Of a stretch of 43,646 nucleotides of DNA, positions 23,644 to 34,090 are shown in pieces. Below the pieces are notes generated by a model, which worked only from the letters and a program-made list of their open reading frames with translations, was not told the DNA's origin and made no database searches. This DNA comes from Isohypsibius dastychi (taxonomy: Eukaryota; Tardigrada; Eutardigrada; Parachela; Isohypsibiidae), in the NCBI GenBank assembly GCA_034696485.1, contig JAQIWT010000057.1:1-43646 (forward strand), in the 5' to 3' direction. Made by a program: the position numbers and the translations under genes. Position 1 is the stretch's first letter. Every line of letters begins with the position of its first letter.

Positions 23644-26600
23644 TTATTTTTTCTGCTGACTGAAAACTTCCGCCATTCGATTCAACGCACTTCCAGCCTT
23701 GAACCACTCAATTTGCTGTTCGTTAAACGAGTGATTCAGCTGGATCTCCTCGGTCTGTCCGTTCTTGTGTTTTATTTGACATCTCACCGGCTGAAAAACA
23801 AATACAAATTTACAAAAAATTCAATGCAAACCCATCATTGAAGCTTACTTTTCCGGGCGCCAAATCTGCTAAGCCGAGCAGACTTATTTTGTCATCCGGC
23901 TGAATTTTGTCGTAATCGGAGGGATTGTTGAAAGTCAGAGGGAGCATTCCTTGCTTCTTCAAGTTGGTTTCTGGTCAAAGAAAAGAAGAACTGAAATAAA
24001 TTCTGATAACAACTTCCGACGAATTCCGCAATCTACCATGAATGCGAGCAAAGCTCTTGACAATGATGGCTCGTCCACCAAGATGTCTGGGTTCAAGAGC
24101 AGCGTGTTCTCGAGAACTGCCTTCGCCGTAGTTGTCATCACCAACGGCGACCCACGGTACTCCAGCAGCTTTGTACTTCCGGGCAACATCCGGTACGGCA
24201 CCATATTCACCGGTCAGCTGGTTTTTGATTTTGTTGGCTTCGTTATTTTCGGCATTAATGGCACTGGAAAAACATCAGGACTATGGAAAATACGGCAGAT
24301 CGCTTGGTAAATCAAACAACATACCCGATGAACATGTTGTTAGAGATGTTATCCAAATGACCACGATATTTCAACCAAGGTCCAGCAGCACTGATGTGAT
24401 CAGTTGTGCACTTTCCTTTGATCTACAAAAGTGATTCAGACATTAGGAACCATGAAGGGTGTAAGACAGTGATCTACCAGCAGACAACGCTACCGAATAA
24501 TCTGGAATGATTCAAAACTTCGGTTTTCATTTCTCCAAATCTGAATAACTAGAACTCATGAGACGTTCTGCGAAACACGTTACTGCTTCGATCCTTCGCA
24601 TCTTTCGAGACAGGTTGAGCACTACTCACCTTGATGAGAACCTGCATTTCCGTCAAATCTTTTCCATCCCATTTCTTGAAAGGCGACAAAAGCTGAAGTC
24701 TCGAACTTTCTGGGCTGACTTTGACGGGCACAGCTCTTCTTTGGTTGACATCCTTCGGAGGTTCTTGATAAGTGTCCTCACCGGGATCATATCCTCTCGG
24801 GGGCAGTTCCTGGCCCTGGGGTGGTTGAAGAACGAACTTTTCTCCTTTACTTCCGGTGAGTGAGTCCTTGAGCGGGTTAAAATCAAGACGACCACCCAGA
24901 ACAAGGGCGGTGACAATTTCCGGCGAAGTGACGAAAGCATGCGTGCCGGGACTGTAACCGAGAAGTACAGTTACCACATGAACGCCTCAACAGTGAAAAA
25001 ACAAATCAAAGCGGAAGTGGTCCTCTAGGTAACTTCACTCGTACTACTTACTTGGCGTCATTACGTCCAGTGAAGTTCCGGTTATAAGAAGTGACAATGG
25101 TGTTCTTCTCGCCTTTTTTAACATCTTGACGATTCCACTGACCAATGCACGGTCCACAAGCGTTAGCCAGCACCATTCCTCCAATGTCATTCAGAATCTT
25201 GGCCTGACCGTCTCGTGTGATTGTTGCGCGAACCTGCTCTGATCCCGGAGTGATAGTGAACTTGCTAACAGCTTTGATTCCGTGATCCAGCGCCTGTTTG
25301 GCGATGCTAGCCGAACGCTCCATATCTTCGTAACTCGAGTTGGTGCAGCTGCCGATAAGGCCGACCTGGAAAACTCACAATAATTATATGGGAAACTCAC
25401 AACACCCAGGAAAATCAAACCCAACAACTTCATGAGGAAAAACATGAGAAGACTAAAACCAATGAGTATGAAGGTGATGACTACAATTACATAAAGAACT
25501 AACGTTAGCATCAGTTCAGGAAATCAACATCTGATACTCAATTCACACAAAATCTCAAGATGCATCTCCGTAAATGTCGAATCTAAAACAGAACAATCCA
25601 AAGCAACCTTGAGTTGTTTCACGTTATAACGTTATAATCCAGAACCTGTGTTAAAGTGAACCAGCCAACATAAAACGAAAGATTGAACGTAGACGAAAAG
25701 TATTTACGAGCCTCGAGATCCAATCCACGACTAAGAAATAAGTCAGCTAACCATTTTGCATTCTTCAACGAAATTTCTGGATTTTGAACCAATTCAAGTG
25801 ACCTAAGAGTGGTACATAATTTCTACATAAATTTCTCGTCAAAATGATTTCAAACTATTGAGAATTTCACCCTCACCTTGATTTCCAAAGGCCATCCATT
25901 CTTTTTCGCTGTCTCGCCGAGTTTATTGACCGGAGTCATCAAATCAGGGGTATAAGGTCCATTTATCATCGGTTCCAAAGTGTCAAGGTTGATCTCCAAC
26001 AACTCATCATACTGGCAGCCCTTATCTGGGGTCAAAAGGTGTTCACGAACCGATTCAGCGGCGTCACCAATTTGGCTTCTTCCGGTTGCGTTCAAATATC
26101 GTCGCATGCGGTCATTGAAGGGGAAAATCGAGGTGGTCGCTCCAATTTCGGCTCCCATGTTGCAGATAGTTCCCATTCCGGTGCAGGAAATGGAATCGAT
26201 GCCGGGACCGTGATATTCGACGATGGCACCGGTTCCACCTTTGACTGTTAGCATTCCTGCGACTTTCAGAATGACATCTTTGGCGCTGGTCCAGCCGCTC
26301 ATCTTTCCGGTTAATCGGACACCAATAACCTGAAACGATCAGTTTACTAAGCTGCGTGTTCTGTGTTTACACCGAAAAACACGATATCAGAAATAAACTA
26401 TCAGTTCAGGAATTCTTTGCGGGAACATATCAGAACAAGTAAACTGTTAGAAGAAATAATTATCGGGACATAAGAAACCAGGAGATCCGCCGTTCCGAAA
26501 ACGACAGACTGGAAATCACAAAGCCCAATACAAACACAAAATCCTCAAATGTCAAAACATAAAAAGCGCGAATCAAGAGCAAAATGAATTAAAAACACCA

Positions 26601-28076
26601 AAAAACTATATACGAGCCAGACAAAAAAAAATCAGACAAAAGTCTCGAAAATATCTCGAGAATCTTTATTTGTAAGAACTTCTATCTTTATATAACATAA
26701 CCACTCATCACACGAAGTTACTCGAATTTCAGAGCACGGCACAAAACACTATCTCTTCCAACACTAACTTCTACCATACCATTTTAGAACCAGAATTCAA
26801 AAGGTATTCTTCTTACAACAACCGATTCTTTCGATGTACTAAATGTTATATCGTCTACAGAACAGCCAAATCTTCCCAACTCACCTTTGGACACTTCAAT
26901 TCCCAAGGAAGTCCGGCCATAACATCCACAGCATCAGCTCCACCAACACCAATACAGAGTCCACCCAATCCACCTCCGTTCGGAGTATGGCTGTCAGTTC
27001 CGATCAAAAGCAGACCGGGGAAAGCGTAGTTTTCCAAAACAATCTGATGGATAATACCACTTCCGGGTTTCCAGAATCCAACACCGTACTTGGCGCTGAC
27101 CGACGCTAAGAAGTCGTAAACCTCTTTATTGGTATCCTGCAGAAATATTGTGGAAAAGCTGCATCGCTGTACGACACCTGTCTTCAATATGGAACCTACC
27201 TTAGCCCGAGAAAGATCCTTTTCGCCACCAACTTGAGCTTCGATCAAATGATCGCAATGAACTGTGGACGGGACGGCTACCTGAAATACGAACCAGATCT
27301 GAACTGCAGAAATACTAGAGATTTCGTAACAAAATGTTGTTGGTCACAAAAAAATTCTTACTAAAATATGGAATTAATAAAACACATTTCAAAGAGCCCC
27401 GAAGATCTAAGATCTTGGTAAAAACATCAACACGAGAAAATTTATGGTAGGCGATCGAATCTAGACAAACCAAAAAGTGGACGGAATCTTCACGACTTAC
27501 GGTTTCGATTCCTCCCGACATAAACTGCAGTAATGCCATCTGAAACATAAAACATGAGGAAAACCGAAAAAGGCAAACCAATCAATCAACCACGGTGACA
27601 TTTCCCTGTATGGCTACATGTAGTTCCGTCACAGAGGTACAAGGAACTACTGACTTGCGCAGTTGCATCCTGCATGGCGACACGATCAGGTCTCAATAAC
27701 AAATAGCTTTTTCCTCGGATAATCTCTTGACTTTCCGGTTTATCAATGTGGGAATAAAGAACTTTTTCCGACAATGTCAAAGGTCGTCCAAGTCTGCAAC
27801 CAAGAAAGACATTCGAAAAAAGGAGGCAGATTTGAGGTAGATGAATTCACACCTTTTCCGGACGACTTCCATATTTTTGACCAGGTGCCCGTAGTCAATA
27901 TGTTTTCCCTGATCAAACTTACTCATCTGGGGCTGCAAAAAATCAACGTTTTAAGTCAGAATGATGAACCATCTCGGAAAACACAGCACCTTCAGGTTGG
28001 CTTTCTGGTTCAATCCACCTTGGACCGAAAAGCATCTTTGCTGGATTTGAATCGTTCTCAGAGCTTTCACAGCCAT
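23644..28076 (-). CDS. ACO2: Mitochondrial aconitate hydratase
   Basis: Thirteen exons, all joins in phase, 786 aa (human is about 780): 28076-27990, 27932-27853, 27793-27655, 27539-27501, 27280-27200, 27136-26885, 26329-25877, 25365-25052, 24951-24630, 24422-24325, 24263-24037, 23970-23849, 23790-23644. It interconverts citrate and isocitrate in the TCA cycle in the mitochondrial matrix. The N-terminus [16 protein letters not shown] is a basic, acid-free presequence. Diagnostic segments: [78 protein letters not shown] and [20 protein letters not shown]. The 4Fe-4S cysteines fall at C384, C447 and C450, within one residue of the human numbering. The catalytic Ser in GSSREHAA is present. No break or substitution was seen; this looks like a normal functional housekeeping gene. 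Confidence 0.96.
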
Positions 28077-29024
28077 ATTCGAGGAGTAAAGCTTCTGCAA
28101 AAATTAAAACGCCAGGATTAGCAAGAACGCTGGAACGGGAAATCCGAAAAAGAAACTGGAATTGAGTTTTGAAAATCAGACGCACCATCTTTGTGTGGAA
28201 GGAAATCGGCACAGGCCGATGATAAATTCAGCAAGGTGCCAACCACGGGAGATACAGGATCAGATGTTCAATAATCTAGTCCTCAAACGTCGTCTTCGCT
28301 CCTTGAAACAAATCCTGAATCCCGATTCGCATTCAAATAACTGCGCGTTTTAACCTCACGCCTGTCACGAATCAGTGCCGTAGGGGCATGGAGTCGGCAC
28401 TTAAGTTAAGGCACTCGGCCCCTCAAGCTGCAACAAACAGAATTAATCCCCCACCCTCAGCAATACGACGGAAACGCCACAGCAACGATCATTCAGGTCA
28501 AGGTTCTCTGAGTCTCCATCGTATGTATAGAAATAAACACATGTATTCCGTTAAGGAACCCATATGCTAAAGGAGTCTGAAATGAAAATTATATTAAGAA
28601 CGATATTTAAGCAGCCTACGGTAACTTCGTCATAACAGTCAGGCCGGTATGATAATAATTACTCGAAATCCGGCGAAGACGTCTATGATACAAAATTTTG
28701 AACCCCCTGAGGACTCGTTTACATGGAAAAAGCCCAAACAGAAAAGCTGCCCAATATTCCGTGCGAGAAAAGAAAAGTTGAAACCAAAGTCGGAGCAAAG
28801 AGTTCGCATAAAAGTAAATTTGTAAGATCTGTTTTCGGAATGTCTGGGGAACGAAATTCAGGTCTTCTGTGGGGTAGCATGATTTTGGAATTGGTGAATG
28901 TTTCGGGCTTCGGCGGCATTTTTGAGGCGTTGACTGACTATACCCTGAGTATGATACCCATGAGGCGGTTAGAAGCCAACTCGAACCAACAATCAATCAT
29001 AGGCCAAACAGCTTCAGTCTGATT

Positions 29025-29037
29025 GGGGGGGGGGGGG
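29025..29037. repeat. G13 homopolymer
   Basis: Thirteen consecutive G. Comparable runs of C lie at 7537-7548 (12, inside an intron of the repeat-protein gene) and 32215-32231 (17). Confidence 0.85.
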
Positions 29038-29659
29038 TTCGGGGATAGCAAAGGTCACGGTCTACTCGCTTTCTGCTGCTATCCCATAAGGATGCTTTAC
29101 AGGCTGCGTTCATGAGAAATTCACAGCGACAAGGCCAGAACGACTGCCATTTCTTCTCGCAAATGAACCTTACAAATTACAATCCACATATCCCGCATCA
29201 AGTTCAGATTGAATGGATTTCCGGATTTTCTGAGGCGCACAGATGCAAGGAACCTTTGAACATTTCCGATAGATTAAGTATGCTATGAAAAAACTGCATC
29301 GCTGTGCAGTTTCCATGTGGAGAAAACTTCGCTTTATCTCCGCAAATCGTACGCAAAATAGTGAGGACATGACCAGATTCCCAAAATATTAAAAAATAAA
29401 AAAATCCATCAACACTTTTTGCGTTGAAGAGCGCGCCCGAAAAGCCGTGAACTTGGCTTTCGAGAACAAAAGGAAATTGTTTTAGAGGAGGCGCAAAAAA
29501 CCTGTCAGGAAAGCGAAACTTGTGTGACGTCATCAGCTATAAATCCTCGGCCCGTTAGCTCGCACCTTCAAAAGTCATTGACCCCGAGAACAAAGGAAAA
29601 GATCTTGAAAAGGTTTTAGAAATCTTTTAACAAAATCGTTCAGGAAATCTTGGAGGTTT

Positions 29660-30330
29660 TAAAGGTCAAGATTTTGTTTGTTGAATCTCACAGTGGTGCG
29701 CAGTGTTTGGTGCGCAGGAACAATTAACCTTTTATGGCCCATCCGTTGTTGCACCAATCCAAATTTTTCTAGAAAATACCATTTATCTGCCTGCGCAACA
29801 CATTGGCTTACATCGACCATCGGAAACAGTTTAATTGCCGCTTTCTGGCTTGAGCTGTTTCCGGCATATGCGCAGTCTTCTAGCTCTACTGTCAGGTTGA
29901 AAATACAACCAATGTCGGGTAGAGGTCATAGATTTCTTTGTTAAAATGCCCGCACCGAAGCGGAAATCATTTCCGCTAACTCGTATTCAAAAATTTATGA
30001 TGCATTACTGCGTAACCACATTCGGACGGCTGTACTTTTTTAACGATTCCCATGAACTGTTTGTTCACCGAAAAGCTTTATTGAGGGGAAGAAAGTACGC
30101 AGTTACCGGCAGTCCAGGTTGAACAGAGCGGGCGGCGAAGATTCTATAACAGAACTTGTCGGGACAGTGTTATTTCCAACCCGGACCGGGTGTGGGGGTC
30201 TGTGGGCAATTGAGATTGATTCTTCGTTGATCTGTTTTTATTAGTCTTCTTTTCTGATATGGGCGGTCTGACATCCGTCTATTCCTCGTTAAATTGCTGC
30301 TCAGATGTAGATGACTTATATTAAAGGTCC
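29660..30330 (+). repeat. Dispersed repeat, copy 1
   Basis: It matches 37660-38620 in the same orientation in several blocks, with substitutions and gaps. Shared words include gcgcagt...gtgcgca...acaattaacct, gaacaattaacc...ttatgg, gattcccatgaact (gatccccatgaact in copy 2), and gatatgggcggtctgacatc (gatatgggtggtctgacatc). No long reading frame is shared. It is probably an old non-autonomous mobile element or a segmental duplicate. Confidence 0.75.
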
Positions 30331-30778
30331 ATCATCTTACATAATCTATGTAGACACATGCGCAAAGCAGCAGCAGTACGTTCAGGTGGATCATCCATAT
30401 CGTTTCAGATTGTTGCTGACTGAGTTTCTGTGACACGATATCTCAGCAGTTATACATTATCCTGGAAAATAATTGCATCCTGCTTCTGGAATAATTACGT
30501 CTAGATGTCAGCAAGTCTATGTTGTCACTTCCTGCTGCTGCATGTATAACTCCAATATATTTCACGTATTTTAGAAACATGACGCGGTCATACAGACAAC
30601 AACGTAATTAAGGGCTGAGGGGGCTCAGGAGATTCGGTGTTGCAGACATTCTTTCACCTCCATCTGAGCATTTGTCGTGCCGATTTCAAGTGCGGCGGAG
30701 ACATATCTGTTTGGATCACCCCCTGATTCCCCAGACCTCGAAAGTTCGGCGAAGACAGTAGACGAATGCGGAGATTCA

Positions 30779-30784
30779 TATAAA
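30779..30784 (+). promoter_or_regulatory. TATA box of the GPCR gene
   Basis: TATAAA, followed about 25-30 bp later by an initiator-like tttagtcact near 30803-30812. The first ATG of the GPCR is at 30879, giving a 5' UTR of roughly 70 bp with no upstream ATG. Confidence 0.55.
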
Positions 30785-30878
30785 GAGAGCGGACGCTGTA
30801 CTTTAGTCACTGATTCTATTTCGCAATTCGATAGCTCGAATTACAGTTTTACTTCCCGCTCATTTGCTTGTTGCAACA

Positions 30879-31934
30879 ATGGCATCAATCGGTTCCACCA
30901 ACACCACAAAACTTCCGTCGGACTACATTTACAACATGACATCGAACTGGGACGGCCAGACTCACATTCTCACACTCTGGTTTGGCTTTTCAATGCTTTT
31001 CAACGGGGTGAGCGCAGTCGCCTGTATCATCCTTGCAGCCACTATTTATCTTCATGACAGCTTTCGACGCCAAACCGGAGTCCTGATCATTTTTGTCATC
31101 TGGTTAGAATTTCTCGTTGTTAGTGTAGGATACCTTTTGACACATGTAGTTGCATTCTCAAGACGAATGGGATGGGAATCTGGAATCGATTGTGTTTCAC
31201 TGGTCATTTTCCACGGAGCGGCCATTATGTCTGTCACCTGGGCAAACGTCTTCTTGGCGGTCAACCGCTATGTCGCTATACTCCATCCGTATCGATATCG
31301 TGCATGGAATTCAAAGTTTGTCATTTCAGCTATGGCAATTGGCAGCCTTGCAGTTGGAATTGCGCTAATGTTTGCTAAAGGGCAGCGCACATTCAACTTC
31401 CGGCAGAGAAAGTACGACTGCGCCCCGGCTGACAATATCCCTCATATCGAGAATATCCAGCAGATTCTGGGTATCTTTATTCCAACCGGTGTGACCATTC
31501 TGATTTACATCATTCTACTCTTGCAATATCGATTAAGATGTCGCGTCGAAGAATCAAACAGGACAAATAGCCTTGCCCGACAGAGACAGCGCCACAAGAA
31601 CATTGTCCTAATTTTACTCGCCTCGACGCTTTATTACACTGCAGTACTTATTGTTCCGCCAATTTTCAACAGTTTTTTTCCGGAAGTATGGTTTAATCGT
31701 CCTGTGCTGGTGTTGTGGTTCCGCATCGTAACCAGCAGCGGATATTCTGCTAACGCGGTAAGCTGCAAACTTGCGAAGCAAGATTATTAATAACACGAAC
31801 GCTTATTGCAGATCCTTTTCGCGGTGGTCAATGCAGAATACAGATCTGCTGTCAAAACCGTTTTTCAAAGAACATTCGGAAAACGTGGCGTTGTGTTGCC
31901 CAGCGTCTCCCGGAATCAGCCAGCATCAAAGTGA
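30879..31934 (+). CDS. Rhodopsin-like (class A) GPCR, orphan
   Basis: Two exons, 30879-31757 and 31812-31934, phase 0, 333 aa. I chose the ATG at 30879 because the frame upstream of it has no other ATG. The N-terminus has N-glycosylation sites (NTT, NMT). Seven membrane segments are readable; the short second exon holds the end of TM7 and the tail. The class A disulfide pair is present (GIDCVSL before TM3, KYDCAPA in loop 2). The DRY motif is NRY (LAVNRYVAILHPYRYR), which otherwise fits the family well. The NPxxY motif is absent: TM7 reads GYSANAILFAVVNAEYR. The loop before TM6 is basic (RQRQRHKN), as in G-protein-coupling receptors. The ligand cannot be inferred. Confidence 0.85.
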
Positions 31935-32214
31935 TTGTTGCTTGGTTCAGTTTCTTTTAGAACGAGTTTGAGTAAAGAGTGCAAACCTGGCTTCAAAATC
32001 GTACAAAAATATTTTTTACTACGCCAAACGATGCAATGCGAGTGCTCAGTTTTTTTAATCTACGCATCTTTAACCTAAGGCAGGTACCAAAGAAGGTATA
32101 TCTCCTGCCATGTACTATCTGCAAAGCCGGCACAAGTGGAGATCACTCATCACAAATGCTGACGACAAGCGAATAAAGAATGACACCATTGTGTGAATCC
32201 AATGTAATCAGTAA

Positions 32215-32231
32215 CCCCCCCCCCCCCCCCC
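32215..32231. repeat. C17 homopolymer
   Basis: Seventeen consecutive C, the longest homopolymer in the window. Its true length is likely uncertain in the assembly. Confidence 0.85.
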
Positions 32232-33135
32232 TAAGGAAATGTTGTATAATCGTTCAGTCCCGGCCGATACGATTCACGGGAAAAAAATGTTCGAATATTT
32301 TCTGATGTTCTTGATGTCAACAGCACGATATTTTCCGAACACGCGGTTTATTGAGGCGATATTTTTTCGCTGAGTAAATGATCTAAATAACCAGCAAGTA
32401 AGTGATTGCAGAATTACGCTCTTTACTTGCTCCTCAATCCACGACTCGCAACTCAATTCCTTTCTCATCATTCTCTTCAAAAACAATTTCTGTTTCTTGA
32501 AACATATTCTGACGGTATGGGCCGGGATGAAGCCAGTGAACGGTCAAATCCAGCGACAACAGTCCACGCAAACGTACCATCTGCTGCTTTTCATTGTTGT
32601 GTTGTGTTTTCATGTGTTGAAAAGATTATCCAATGAACATTTACAACGCAATCTCTCATCATCAAAGTTTCCAGTTTTTCAAGATAAAACTTCTAGTTAT
32701 GACATTCCAGTTTTCTTCGGGGCTATGAACTCTCCTGCCAGCACTGGGGCTTGCAGGTGATGGGCTCCGTACTAGTGAACATTTTGAAGTGGCCTTTCGT
32801 AGTTTCGTGAACGGCGTACATCATCTTCGTATTAAGATCATTCAGAGCCCAATTCTTTCGAGAAGTCGCGTTTTCAAGTTCTACGTCATCCCTTGCTGAG
32901 ATCTAGTGTTCTTGCAAGCTGTTCCGGCTTTGTAATTTTGGGTCCCCAGGCTCTCGGATGGCAACTCGGGTAGCCGATCTTTGATGGACTCACTTCCATT
33001 TCGGACTGCATAATATTAATACTTCGCTTGATTTGTTTTGTCTCGCTGTGGCACGCAACGCAATACTCACCACTTTGTACACCTACCCATTCATTACTTT
33101 TTGATGTTGGTGAATTAGCTGTTTATCGCAAGCTG

Positions 33136-33426
33136 TTAACCGATGTTCACGAGCTGTTCCTTGTTGCGTAATGCCTCAAGGACAGCAGACGAATTATTAG
33201 ATCCAATTGGCAGGCAATGATACCTTTCAGATCCGCCTTCTTCCCACTTTGAGCTGTCAAGAAATGACGAGCTCTTTTTAACGACATTCACAGGGCTATT
33301 TCCATTTTTATTGCTCATTCGGCCGGCTAAATTCTCTCCGAGTACATCAATGACGCGCGTGGCAGCGTTATACTCGCTTCCAACTCGTCTCTCCACGTCC
33401 AGTTTTTTTCTTGCGAGGCCGAACTT
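33136..33426 (-). other. Possible orphan coding exon
   Basis: A minus-strand frame runs from a splice-acceptor-like ggttcagtag to a TAA at 33136, about 96 codons. It is polar, rich in Ser, Asn, Glu and Lys (LDVERRVGSEYNAATRVIDV near the start), and so could be an intracellular tail. It lies downstream of the ANF-receptor-like gene on the same strand, but its phase does not join that gene's last exon cleanly: the only late donor (near 34098) would put it in another frame. Function unknown; it may be chance. Confidence 0.25.
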
Positions 33427-34090
33427 CTACTGAACCTCGCCGACAAAAATAGTAAACTGAAAAAATCTCAGGGGGCTTGACAATGAAGGGGGGGGAGGGG
33501 ATACCTAAAGCTATTTTTCAATCTTTTGCATAATCGGCTACCAGGTGAGTGAAGATAGATGTTCACCCCGAAGCTGGTGGTTAGTAATCGAAGTGAAGTA
33601 GTTCGTCTTCGTTCGATCTAGTCAGAACTGAACGTCATTGTTCTGAGATTTGCTATTTCGGAATCTCGATCGCGAGCGGAACCATGTTGCTTCTTCACGT
33701 GAACGAAGATTCCGGTATCATTCAAAGTCGGAAAAACGCCGAGTTCAGCCTCAGGAACGGCTACATACGTACACCTTGCGGGGTTTCGTTTGATTTGTTC
33801 TTAAAACTACATAAGAGTTCTACGAAGTTGAAGTTCCTACAGGTAGTAAATAGGAATATATTCACAGTTCGCAAGAGGACGTTTCTAGATCGACAAAGTT
33901 TTCTGTTGACACCAATACAAACTATGTACGGTACTGCGTCACAGGCGTTCGCCTACCGTCTTGGCAACTTAAAATACTAGCATCTGATCGATGTACTATT
34001 GGTGTGAGAATCGGTTTTTGTGAACGCGTTGGAACGACCACTGAGTCAAAGTTTATGATACAACGTTCTCGGCATGAACCGACCTCAATC

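Larger units (their letters stand above)
28077..30878. other. Intergenic region, aconitase to GPCR
   Basis: This separates two divergent genes. It contains a 13-base G run (29025-29037), one copy of a dispersed repeat (about 29660-30330) and, near its right end, a TATA box for the plus-strand GPCR. Open frames such as 28616-28996 show no domains. No gene is supported. Confidence 0.5.
31935..34090. other. Intergenic region with one possible exon
   Basis: It contains a 17-base C run (32215-32231) and a G-rich stretch (33488-33500). The only coding-like segment is a minus-strand open stretch at 33136-33426, listed separately. Nothing else is supported. Confidence 0.45.

Noticed and set aside
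25191-25511. Hydrophobic minus-strand frame that looks like a small membrane protein
   Set aside because: It is aconitase intron sequence running into the next exon in the wrong frame.
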